Source of the DNA: Anaerolineae bacterium
GTDB lineage: Bacteria; Chloroflexota; Anaerolineae; Promineifilales; Promineifilaceae
Direction: 5' to 3'
DNA length: 64,000 nucleotides
NCBI GenBank assembly: GCA_030425205.1
Contig: JAUIAP010000002.1
Coordinates: 336,534-400,533, forward strand
Positions 45,189 through 53,277 of the stretch are shown piece after piece; the first letter of the stretch is position 1; every line of letters begins with the position of its first letter. The notes under the pieces are model-generated. The model was not told the origin of the DNA and did no database searches. It saw nothing but the letters and a program-made list of their open reading frames with translations. The position numbers were made by a program, and so were the translations under genes.

Positions 45189-45545
45189 GTAGTTTCCTAA
45201 ATGACGGAGCGCAATTGCGGCCGACGTGTGTTCTCTAGTCGCGTTTGTTGGACTCCCAGACTCACAGCACTGCCTGAGTCTCTCGAAGTCGATGTGCATC
45301 CGCCAATGATCGAATGCTGGTTTTCTCCCCAATATGCTCCGTCTAAAGCGTAATTGCTGTGGGGGAGGGACACGTTGCCGATTTTTTACTGTGCTAAGGG
45401 GAATGATAGTTTATGATGTACTAAATTCCAACCGACTGACGTATTTCTCTTTTACTTATTTGGAGTTGTTCGTGTCTTTGGCACGAATTTGGTGTCTATA
45501 GGACTGTAAAAATGCTGTACCGAGCGTAGCGGGGTTTCTATTTCG
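45189..45545. other. Intergenic region between divergent helicase and lipoprotein genes
   Basis: 357 bases without a supported gene. On the minus strand it is the long leader of the helicase gene, as often seen for cold-inducible DEAD-box genes. It contains short inverted pairs (GACTC/GAGTC near 45250-45275 and TTCGTG/CACGAA near 45469-45488). No promoter with both boxes stands out on either strand. Confidence 0.5.
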
Positions 45546-46049
45546 ATGAATAGCTTGAAAAATGGATGGCTGATCTTATTTGGTTGTTGGGCATTTACCT
45601 GTCTCGCCTGCAACATGCCGCTGGCACCGCTTGAACAGCTAGAGCCACCTCCCGCCGCCGCTGTGGTTGAAGTGGAAGAACTGATTTCGGCCGAAATCCA
45701 ACCAACCATAACAATACCCGAAATTATCCAACCCGAAGCACTGCCGACCACCGATGTGGAAGAGGCTCTGCGCCTGACCTATGAAATTGAATGGCGCGTC
45801 GATCCAACCGATCCCGGCTATGCGCTGGCCGCTGTTCGGCTCGCCGCCACTGGTGGTGATGGGTTCTACACCTTTTTCCGCGATGAAACGGTTACGCACA
45901 GTGCCTACTTTTCTTATCGTTGGAGCAGTTGTAAGGACAATAGCGGCACGTTTCGGGTGGAATCGGCCGATGGGCAGTCCACCAGCATCGAATATTTTGA
46001 GCAACCCCCATGCCCCGATCGCGGACAGTCAGAGGCCAATAATCCATAA
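45546..46049 (+). CDS. Exported protein, possible lipoprotein, unknown function
   Basis: 167 residues. The N-terminal hydrophobic stretch ends in FTCLACNMP, which could be a non-canonical lipobox. A Glu/Pro/Ile-rich linker follows (residues 28-75), then a domain of about 90 residues containing two Cys (SSCKDNSG and PPCPDRG) that may form a disulphide. It has no recognisable family. Two TCGGCCGA copies lie inside it. It stands alone upstream of the formate dehydrogenase operon, about 165 bases away, and is not obviously part of it. Confidence 0.7.
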   Translation: MNSLKNGWLILFGCWAFTCLACNMPLAPLEQLEPPPAAAVVEVEELISAEIQPTITIPEIIQPEALPTTDVEEALRLTYEIEWRVDPTDPGYALAAVRLAATGGDGFYTFFRDETVTHSAYFSYRWSSCKDNSGTFRVESADGQSTSIEYFEQPPCPDRGQSEANNP

Positions 46050-46213
46050 CCTGATTTGGTTGAAGACGACGCATTGAGACCCCTCCATTCCATTTCCCCA
46101 ATTTAAAACTGCGCCACGTTGAACGCAACTTTTAGCAAGTTGTCGTTTGGCATTTCCTGTTTTCGGCCGATCCGTTACACTTATACATAAGAATTTGACA
46201 AAATAGGAACCGC

Positions 46214-47932
46214 ATGTCTGTAGACTTATCCCACTTTCGACCCTACCTTGCTGCCATTGCCCCACGCGGCCGCACGATGCTTCTTCCCGCGCTCCATCAT
46301 GCCCAATCTCTCTACGGCTGGTTACCGGCCGAAGTGCAAGACGCGATTAGCCGCGCCCTGCGTGTGCCGCTGGCCGACGTGCATGGTGTCATCGAGTTCT
46401 ATACGATGTTTTACAATGCGCCGATGGCAAAGACTGTGGTGCGCGTTTGTGAAGATTCTGCCTGTTCGATGCATGGCGGCACCGAAATTGCCCAACTTAT
46501 CGAAGAGAAGTTAGGACTGAAACACGGGGAAAGTGCCAGCGATCTTTCGATTGGATTTGAAGTTGTCCCTTGTTTGGGGATGTGCGAACAAGCTCCCTGT
46601 GCCTTATTTGGCGACAAGCCCGCAGGTAATTTGTCGCTTGACGCTGTGCCAGATTTTCTTGCTGGAAGCCATCCAGAAGTAAATGCAAAACCATATGGTG
46701 ACACACGGCTGATGCTCGCGCGCATCGGCAAAGTTGATCCCACAAGCCTCGCTGATTACGTCGCGCACGGTGGCTATCAGGCATTACCAAAAGCTCTCGA
46801 TATGGATGCAAATACGCTGCTTGCGACAGTCGAGGGATTGGGGATTCTGGGACGGGGTGGGGCGATGTTCCCACTCGGCCGAAAATGGAAATTTACACGC
46901 GGTGCACCCGGCAAACCGAGCGAAAAGCATATCGTTGTCAACGCTGACGAAAGCGAACCCGGCACCTTCAAAGATCGCGGCCTCTTAGAAGAGGACCCGT
47001 TTAGCCTGATCGAAGGGATGACGATTGCCGCCTACAGTGTCGGGGCTGAAAATGGTTGGATATTTATTCGCGGTGAATATCCGCGCGCCTATCAGCGATT
47101 GGTCAACGCCGTCGAAAAGGCTCGTGAGGCGGGCTATCTCGGCAACGAAATTCTCGGTAAACCATTTTTCAACTTTGATATTGAAGTGCGTCTCGGCGCA
47201 GGCGCATACATCTGTGGCGAAGAAACCGCGCTCTTTGAGGCCATCGAAGGCAAACGCGGCTTCCCGCGCATCAAACCCCCATACCCCACAACACACGGCT
47301 TATTCGCCCAGCCAACCGCCGCCAACAATGTCGAGACACTCGTCGCGATGGTCGCCGCGCTCAACATGGGCGGCGACACGTGGCGCGAATTCGGCACAAA
47401 AGATTCGCCCGGCACAAAGTTGATGTGTCTGAGCGGCAACATCGCCAAACCCGGTGTCTATGAAATCCCGTTTGGCGTAACACTAGGCGAACTGATCGAG
47501 ATGGCTGGCGGTGTGCCAAACGGTAAAAAGCTACAGGCGATTCTGATGGGTGGCGCGGCGGGCGTTTTCATCGGCACAGACAAAATGGACCTGCCGATAA
47601 CCTATGAAGACATGCGCAAAGAAAAGGTGCCGCTGGGTTCGGGTGTCATGATGCTGTTTGACGAGGATGCCAACTTGAAGCAGCCAATGTATGAGCTGGC
47701 ACGCTTTTTCGCCCATGAAAGCTGCGGCAAATGTTTCCCCTGTCAGCTCGGCACACAACGCCAAATGGAGATCTTGGAGCGCATCAACAGTGGGGCACTG
47801 CGCCCCAATGACAAACAAATTCTACTCGATGTGGGCTTCACGATGACAGAGACTTCGTTATGTGGTTTGGGTCAGACGGCCGCCTCAGCCGTTGTGAGTG
47901 CTATTGAATTATGGCCTGAACTTGTGGAATAA
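46214..47932 (+). CDS. NuoE-NuoF fusion: NADH-oxidising (diaphorase) subunit of formate dehydrogenase
   Basis: 572 residues. Residues 1-150 are NuoE-like, with thioredoxin-fold 2Fe-2S ligands CEDSAC (C-x4-C) and CLGMC (C-x3-C). The rest is NuoF-like: the FMN/NAD(H) site GRGGAMFPLGRKWKFTRG, VNADESEPGTFKDR, GAGAYICGEETAL, and the 4Fe-4S ligands ESCGKCFPCQLG and TSLCGLGQT. Such fusions serve as the NAD(H)-reactive arm of soluble formate dehydrogenases and hydrogenases. The fdhD start overlaps its stop (TAATG). Together with the downstream genes it should couple formate oxidation to NAD+ reduction, or the reverse. Confidence 0.93.
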   Translation: MSVDLSHFRPYLAAIAPRGRTMLLPALHHAQSLYGWLPAEVQDAISRALRVPLADVHGVIEFYTMFYNAPMAKTVVRVCEDSACSMHGGTEIAQLIEEKLGLKHGESASDLSIGFEVVPCLGMCEQAPCALFGDKPAGNLSLDAVPDFLAGSHPEVNAKPYGDTRLMLARIGKVDPTSLADYVAHGGYQALPKALDMDANTLLATVEGLGILGRGGAMFPLGRKWKFTRGAPGKPSEKHIVVNADESEPGTFKDRGLLEEDPFSLIEGMTIAAYSVGAENGWIFIRGEYPRAYQRLVNAVEKAREAGYLGNEILGKPFFNFDIEVRLGAGAYICGEETALFEAIEGKRGFPRIKPPYPTTHGLFAQPTAANNVETLVAMVAALNMGGDTWREFGTKDSPGTKLMCLSGNIAKPGVYEIPFGVTLGELIEMAGGVPNGKKLQAILMGGAAGVFIGTDKMDLPITYEDMRKEKVPLGSGVMMLFDEDANLKQPMYELARFFAHESCGKCFPCQLGTQRQMEILERINSGALRPNDKQILLDVGFTMTETSLCGLGQTAASAVVSAIELWPELVE

Positions 47933-48702
47933 TGCATCTTATGCAAGGTATCCAACCTGTTCATTATCGTGTCCTCAACGGACATGCGCCCAGTGAAATC
48001 GACGGTGCCGTTGTCGAAGAGGCGCAAGCGTGCATTTCGGTTAATGGACGCGAGTTGGCTAACTTTATGTGTTCGCCGAATCAGCTCGCTTTGTTGGCAA
48101 TCGGCTTTCTCTACAATGAGGGTGTGATTGCCGGCATAAATGACATCGCGGAGCTGCATCTTTCCAAAAACAATTGTGCCGATGTCTGGCTCAACCATGA
48201 CTTTACACCGCCTGAACGACTCATCGTTACGGCAGGTTGTGGCGGCGGCGTCACCTTCGAGGATTTTTCGCAAAAATATGAACCGCTGCCTTCACTATTC
48301 ACCGCTAGCCATCAGCAACTCGCCACGCTGATGCGCGACATGCATCTTGGCGCAACCCTCTACCAAGCAGCGCGTGGCATCCATACGGCCGCATTGGCAG
48401 ACGAGAGCGGGATTGTGTTGCAGGTGGAGGATATCGGCCGACATAACTGCCTCGACAAATTGCGCGGTGCATCATTGGTGCACAACATCGACACACGCGA
48501 CAAAATTTTGTTCACAAGCGGCCGCATTAGCAGTGAAATGATCAATAAGGCACGACGATTACAAACGCCCATCGTCTGTTCACGCACATCGCCGACTAGC
48601 CTTTCGGTTGCGCTGGCAGAAGCATGGAATATCACGATTGTCGCCTACCTGCGCCAAGATCGGATGCGCGTTTATACGCATCCAGAGCGGATAACAAGTT
48701 GA
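47932..48702 (+). CDS. fdhD: Formate dehydrogenase accessory sulphurtransferase FdhD
   Basis: 256 residues. Family landmarks: ANFMCSPNQLALLAIGFLYN, the loop VTAGCGGGVTFED, RGIHTAALADESG, QVEDIGRHNCLDKLRG and LFTSGRISSEMINKA. FdhD passes sulphur from IscS to the Mo-bisPGD cofactor of the catalytic subunit. The loop that holds CxxC in E. coli FdhD has one Cys here (GCGGG), as in another branch of the family. Being inside the operon, between diaphorase and FeS subunit genes, it is most likely dedicated to this enzyme. Confidence 0.93.
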   Translation: MHLMQGIQPVHYRVLNGHAPSEIDGAVVEEAQACISVNGRELANFMCSPNQLALLAIGFLYNEGVIAGINDIAELHLSKNNCADVWLNHDFTPPERLIVTAGCGGGVTFEDFSQKYEPLPSLFTASHQQLATLMRDMHLGATLYQAARGIHTAALADESGIVLQVEDIGRHNCLDKLRGASLVHNIDTRDKILFTSGRISSEMINKARRLQTPIVCSRTSPTSLSVALAEAWNITIVAYLRQDRMRVYTHPERITS

Positions 48703-48727
48703 CAGAATTTTTAGAGAAGGACATGAA

Positions 48728-49435
48728 ATGAGTGAATCAGTAAGCGTGAAAATTGATGGGCAAGCAGTGACTGTCCCAAAGGGAATGACGATTTTGGACG
48801 CAGCCAAGCAGGTCGGGATCGATATTCCCGTGATTTGCTACCATCCGCACCTGACGGCGAACGGGTTGTGCCGCGTTTGCTCGGTCGATTCGGGCGGGCG
48901 CGTGCAGAGCGCGGCGTGTGTGACCCCGTGTTGGGATGGCATGGAAGTGGAAACGAACAGTGCAGATGTACGGCGTGGTCGCCGCACGCTGTTAGAACTG
49001 CTTGCATCGACGGTCAATCTGGAAGAAGCTCCTGAAATACAGGCGTTGATCGATGAATATCGCGCAGACAGAGATCGCTTTCCCGATGGCAAGCGACGTG
49101 ACGTGCCTGTTTACGACGACAATCCATTTTATGTACGCGACTATGGGCAGTGCATCAACTGTTGGCGGTGTGTGCAGGTATGCGCAGAGGACGCGCAGTT
49201 TGCGTTTGCGCTTAACTTTAATGGGCGCGGCTTTGAGACGACAATTGCAACGTTTGATGATCGGCCGATGCCAGACACCACCTGCGTCTTTTGTGGCGCC
49301 TGCGTCGGCGCATGTCCCACGGGCGCACTCAAGCCCAAACGTCAATCCTTGCTCGAAGACGGCATCAACCCTGATGATATTTTCGCGCAGACGCGCCCGC
49401 GGATGATGAAAGATAAGAAACGGAGAAAGAAGTAA
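48728..49435 (+). CDS. NuoG/HoxU-like iron-sulphur subunit
   Basis: 235 residues. The N-terminal ferredoxin-like 2Fe-2S domain has Cys37, Cys48, Cys51 and Cys64 (C-x10-C-x2-C-x12-C). Two 4Fe-4S motifs follow at the C-terminal side: [11 protein letters not shown] and [15 protein letters not shown]. The intermediate HC3-type cluster motif of NuoG/HoxU (His with CxxCxxxxxC) is absent: that place holds [20 protein letters not shown]. It relays electrons between the molybdenum subunit and the diaphorase. AAGGA precedes the ATG. Confidence 0.9.
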   Translation: MSESVSVKIDGQAVTVPKGMTILDAAKQVGIDIPVICYHPHLTANGLCRVCSVDSGGRVQSAACVTPCWDGMEVETNSADVRRGRRTLLELLASTVNLEEAPEIQALIDEYRADRDRFPDGKRRDVPVYDDNPFYVRDYGQCINCWRCVQVCAEDAQFAFALNFNGRGFETTIATFDDRPMPDTTCVFCGACVGACPTGALKPKRQSLLEDGINPDDIFAQTRPRMMKDKKRRKK

Positions 49436-49448
49436 GGAGTCCAAAGTT

Positions 49449-50072
49449 ATGTTCAAAAAAGTATTAGACCGCTTCGACGATTTCGATTTTGATAAGATGA
49501 AGACTGTGGTCGAACTCGTCTGGGATAACCGCGAACGGATCATGGATATCATCGAACGGTTGCCGCAGATGTTGGAGGAGACGGGGGACAATATCGAATC
49601 GGCCGGCTCAAGCGCAATTCGGGCGAGTTCTGTTTTGACGGGTGGCAAAGATGGCAAGGGCGGCGCAACGCTGTTGGCAAAACGTGCGTCTTCTGCGCTG
49701 GATCGCATGGAAACGGAGCTTGGGGAAGCGGCCGAGATTATGGCAGATGTGGGACGAGAGATCGATCGGATCAAGATTCCTAGTTTTCGGCCGAAACGTA
49801 CCGAAGTGATGGGCATCAACGTGATCAGTGGCTTTGACATGGACGAACATCCGATGGTCGAGAATGCTGCCAATAAGTTGCAGGATGGGTCAAAACGGCT
49901 CGTCGAGATTGCCAAAGATTTGAAACTCGTCGCTGAAAATCTGCGGGAGTTGGGTGGCTCGCTGAACGACACAGGGGACGACTTGAACAATGTTGGGAAT
50001 AAGCTCGTCAAGAGCGGTCAGACGCTGCGTGGATTTTCGGGGTGGACGACCTCAACAGGAGTGCAGAAATAA
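49449..50072 (+). CDS. Unrecognised helical protein inside the formate dehydrogenase operon
   Basis: 207 residues, no Cys, no signal peptide or membrane helix. It begins MFKKVLDRFDDFDFDKMK, with predicted long amphipathic helices (WDNRERIMDIIERLPQMLEE; LAKRASSALDRMETELGEAA). The C-terminal third has a repeated pattern of hydrophobic and Asn/Gly positions (KDLKLVAENLRELGGSLNDT, GDDLNNVGNKLVKSGQTLRG). AAGGAG precedes the ATG, and its stop overlaps the ATG of the catalytic subunit, so it is translationally locked to the enzyme. It could be an assembly factor, scaffold or extra subunit. I do not recognise the family. Confidence 0.82.
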   Translation: MFKKVLDRFDDFDFDKMKTVVELVWDNRERIMDIIERLPQMLEETGDNIESAGSSAIRASSVLTGGKDGKGGATLLAKRASSALDRMETELGEAAEIMADVGREIDRIKIPSFRPKRTEVMGINVISGFDMDEHPMVENAANKLQDGSKRLVEIAKDLKLVAENLRELGGSLNDTGDDLNNVGNKLVKSGQTLRGFSGWTTSTGVQK

Positions 50073-52243
50073 TGCTCAAACCCGATAAAACTGTCCGCAC
50101 CACCTGCCCCTACTGTGGGGTTGGCTGCCAGATGAACTTGAACGTCAAAGACGGCTTGATCTACTCGGTCGAAGCGCCATTTGATGCTGCTCCCAACTAT
50201 GGGATGCTGTGCGTCAAGGGGCGCTATGGAACGGACTATGTGAAGCATCCGGGGCGTGTCAAGCGGCCATTGATTCGCGTCAATCGTGAAGAAGGGCGCA
50301 GTGCAACACCGCTTTGGCGTGAGGCATCGTGGGATGAAGCACTCGATCTTGTCGCCTCAGAGCTGTCGCGAATCGCCAAGTCGTATGGCGGCGACTCGGT
50401 GACGAGCTATGCCAGCGCAAAGGCGACCAACGAGGATAACTACGTTTATCAGAAGGTGATGCGTGCCTTGTTCAAGACGAACAATGTCGATCACTGTGCG
50501 CGGCTGTGTCACGCGGGTTCGGTAACAGGATTGCAGTTGTCGATTGGCAGCAGCGCGATGTCGAATAGCATCGCCGAGATGGAAAATCTGGAGGCGTTCA
50601 TTGTCACGGGCAGCAATACGACAGAGACACATCCTGTAATTTCTAATTTCCTCAAACGCGCTGTGCGCAAGAATGGGGCAAAGCTGATCGTGATCGACCC
50701 CCGTAAAATCGAGATGGTCGATTTCTCGACGCTGTGGCTGCAACAGAATCCGGGCAGTGATGTCGCAGTCTTTCAAGCGATGGCACACGTGGTTGTGAAG
50801 GAGGGGTTGTTTGATCCTGACTTCATTCGTGATCGCACGGAAGGTTTCAACGACTATATCGAATCATTAGATCAGTTCACGCCAGAATGGGCGGAAAAAG
50901 TCACTGGCGTATCGGCCGAATCTATCGTTGAGGCGGCACGAATTTACGCAAATGCAGAACGCGCCAGCATCTACTGGGGCATGGGCATCAGCCAAAGCAC
51001 GCACGGTACAGACAACACGCTGGCACTGGTTAACTTGGCATTGATGTGTGGGCATGTTGGCAAGGCTGGCACGGGCTTAAACCCATTGCGTGGGCAGAAT
51101 AATGTGCAGGGCTGCTCGGATAGCGGCGGTTTGCCCAATGTCTATACGGCCTATCAAAATGTGGGTGACCCCGAGGTCAATGCGAAGTTTGAAAAACATT
51201 GGGGAACGAAACTTAACACAAACGCGGGCTTGACGGCGACTGAAATGGTAACGGGGGCAGGGAATGGCTCGATCAAGGGGATGTTTGTCTTAGGCGAGAA
51301 TCCGATGATGAGCGAGCCAAATTTGAACCATACGCGCCACTGCATGGAAAATCTCGAATTCTTAGTCTGTCAAGATATTTTTATCAACGAAACAGGCGAG
51401 ATGGCGGATGTGATTTTGCCTGCGACAAGTTTTGCTGAGAAGGACGGCACGTTTACAAACTCAGACCGACGCATTCAACGTGTCCGTGCGGCTGTCCCCC
51501 CGGTTGCTGATTCGCGCCCCGATTGGGAGATATTGTGTGATTTGGGGCGGCGCATTGAAAAGCTGATGGGTGAAGAACTCGTTCATGGGTTTGACTACGC
51601 AACTCCTGAAGAGATTTGGGAAGAGATGCGCGTCGTCACACCAGATTTTTATGGCATCGATTATGCACGGCTGGAGAAGGAAGGGGGCGTGCATTGGCCC
51701 TGCCCCAGCTTTGATCATCCGGGAACACCATTTCTGTTTGCAGAAGATTTTCCACGCGGCAGAGGGAAGTTCTGGGAGATCGATTTTGGTACAGAGAGCG
51801 AACAGCCAGACCCCGAATATCCCTATAATTTAACGACGGGTCGCGTGCTATACCACTGGTCAGGTAGCACGATGACGGGGCGTTCGCGTTTGGAAGAGAT
51901 ATATCCAGAGGCGACCGTCGAGATTCATCCATTTGACGCGAGTGAGTTGGAGGTATTGACGGGGGATTGGCTCGAACTCAAGTCGCGGCGCGGGGTCGTG
52001 AAGGTGCGGGCGTTGGTGACGGAACGGTCGCCAGAGGGAACCGTCTTCTTGCCATTCCACTTTGCGGAGGCGGCAGCAAATTTACTGACGCTTGATCGCG
52101 TCGATGGACGAGCGAAGATTCCCGATTACAAGAATACGGCGATTCAAATTGCCAAGACGGATGCGCCAGAGAATTGGGATGTAGGATATGACATGCCGTT
52201 GATGGATCGAGGGGCGATTAAAGACCCCGTCCAAGTGCATTAA
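50072..52243 (+). CDS. fdhA: Formate dehydrogenase catalytic (Mo-bisPGD) subunit, Cys type
   Basis: 723 residues. The N-terminal 4Fe-4S ligands are Cys12, Cys15, Cys19 and Cys47. The molybdenum ligand is Cys146 in HCARLCHAGS, where selenoenzymes have Sec, so no SECIS element is needed. The following signature (AMSNSIAEMENLEAFIVTGSNTTETHP..., VIDPRKIEMVD) and the C-terminal cofactor domain (YNLTTGRVLYHWSGSTMTGRS) are those of FdhF/FdsA-type enzymes. It oxidises formate to CO2, passing electrons to the FeS and diaphorase subunits. The ATG at 50072 overlaps the previous stop; a longer frame from 50042 is not needed. Confidence 0.95.
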   Translation: MLKPDKTVRTTCPYCGVGCQMNLNVKDGLIYSVEAPFDAAPNYGMLCVKGRYGTDYVKHPGRVKRPLIRVNREEGRSATPLWREASWDEALDLVASELSRIAKSYGGDSVTSYASAKATNEDNYVYQKVMRALFKTNNVDHCARLCHAGSVTGLQLSIGSSAMSNSIAEMENLEAFIVTGSNTTETHPVISNFLKRAVRKNGAKLIVIDPRKIEMVDFSTLWLQQNPGSDVAVFQAMAHVVVKEGLFDPDFIRDRTEGFNDYIESLDQFTPEWAEKVTGVSAESIVEAARIYANAERASIYWGMGISQSTHGTDNTLALVNLALMCGHVGKAGTGLNPLRGQNNVQGCSDSGGLPNVYTAYQNVGDPEVNAKFEKHWGTKLNTNAGLTATEMVTGAGNGSIKGMFVLGENPMMSEPNLNHTRHCMENLEFLVCQDIFINETGEMADVILPATSFAEKDGTFTNSDRRIQRVRAAVPPVADSRPDWEILCDLGRRIEKLMGEELVHGFDYATPEEIWEEMRVVTPDFYGIDYARLEKEGGVHWPCPSFDHPGTPFLFAEDFPRGRGKFWEIDFGTESEQPDPEYPYNLTTGRVLYHWSGSTMTGRSRLEEIYPEATVEIHPFDASELEVLTGDWLELKSRRGVVKVRALVTERSPEGTVFLPFHFAEAAANLLTLDRVDGRAKIPDYKNTAIQIAKTDAPENWDVGYDMPLMDRGAIKDPVQVH

Positions 52244-52250
52244 AATACTG

Positions 52251-52305
52251 GGAGCGCGGGCGGCTCGCCCGCAGCAAAAGAAGGCGGGCGAGCCGCCCGC
52301 GCTCC
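52251..52305. repeat. GC-rich REP-like hairpin
   Basis: A perfect 22-bp stem (52251-52272 with 52284-52305; left arm begins GGAGCGCGGGCGGCTCGCCC) and an 11-base loop. It lies 7 bases after the fdhA stop and 4 bases from the stop of the convergent PA14 gene, so it probably also terminates both. Its outer arms match those at 59970-60022. Confidence 0.85.
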
Positions 52306-52309
52306 AGTG

Positions 52310-53185
52310 TTAGGGGGTTAGGGGGATTGCGGAGAAGTCTAGGTATGCCCAGCCGACATATTCACGGTAGTGGATTGTGATGGTGTGTGTGCCGCTTGTG
52401 AGGAAACGTTCGGCCGATTTTCTATCCCATGCCGCGTCAATCTCCAAGATTGGCTCCCCATCAATAAGCAGTTCGGTGAGATCATCGGCCGATAAATTGA
52501 ACAGATACGCAGCGCCACCTGACCCAACTTCAAAGGTTGTCTCAAACGTCGCTGAAAAGAAATCTTCATTTACACCGTCAGGTGCAGCGTGTCCCCAGAT
52601 ATTCAATAATTTGTTGCGTTCGTCAAACGTTTCGATTCGCTCTAACGCTGGCTCGCCGCTCAACGTTGTATTGTTGAAATAGCGTGCCGTCCAACCAGAT
52701 TGCGGCGCGGGCGTTAACCGATCGACGAGCAGTTGCACACGTGCCGGAAACGTTTTTTCTTTGTACTCAACGTAGATATAGTTGTTTCCCTTGTTCAGCG
52801 GAACGTCCACAATGCTGGGCAGAATGTCAGGTTTAACGATGCTCGTCGAAAGATCGGTCGCCTCAGTCAAATTCAACACAACCTGATTATTGACGATCAC
52901 TTTGAGCGTGTCGTCGACGATGGCCGTCAAGCGATAGGTTGCCGCTTCATCTAGGTGAATTGTGCGTCGCCAGCGCACAGCGAAAAAATCGTTTGGAATA
53001 CGCGGATCAGGGGAACCGCTGCCCCAGTCGAAGTCGATGATTGCGTCATCGCGCGTGAAAACAGGTTGCCCTGCAAACCACTCGTTGTCGTAATATTCGC
53101 CGCGCCATGGGGCGGGGGTTTCGGCCGAAACTCGTCCACCAAACACCATGAGGCTCAATAGAATTAGTAAGATCAATCGTTTCAT
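52310..53185 (-). CDS. Exported protein with two PA14-like domains
   Basis: 291 residues. Signal peptide (MKRLILLILLSLMVFGGRVSA), then two tandem PA14-like units: WRGEYYDNEWFAGQPVFTRD...FFAVRWRRTIHLDEAATYRL and WTARYFNNTTLSGEPALERI...DFFSATFETTFEV. Each ends in a strand pair with a buried Asp-Asp (IVDDTLKV, LSADDLTELLIDGEP). PA14 domains bind carbohydrate or help adhesion. The absence of an anchor suggests secretion. It is downstream of, and codirectional with, the TPR regulator gene, 92 bases apart. Confidence 0.85.
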   Translation of the reverse strand: MKRLILLILLSLMVFGGRVSAETPAPWRGEYYDNEWFAGQPVFTRDDAIIDFDWGSGSPDPRIPNDFFAVRWRRTIHLDEAATYRLTAIVDDTLKVIVNNQVVLNLTEATDLSTSIVKPDILPSIVDVPLNKGNNYIYVEYKEKTFPARVQLLVDRLTPAPQSGWTARYFNNTTLSGEPALERIETFDERNKLLNIWGHAAPDGVNEDFFSATFETTFEVGSGGAAYLFNLSADDLTELLIDGEPILEIDAAWDRKSAERFLTSGTHTITIHYREYVGWAYLDFSAIPLTP

Positions 53186-53277
53186 AAGACACTCCGTTTA
53201 TCTGTTGAAAACAATGCTAATTGAAAGTCGAGCAGTTGGCTAGATGTAAACCCAACGCTTTGCCCACACGACAACCA

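Noticed and set aside
45189..45332. 48-residue N-terminal extension of the DEAD-box helicase
   Set aside because: The sequence is unlike helicases, and the GTG at 45188 has a fitting ribosome-binding site.
50072..52243. Selenocysteine in the formate dehydrogenase
   Set aside because: The molybdenum-ligand position is an ordinary Cys codon (RLCH) and there is no internal TGA in the frame.
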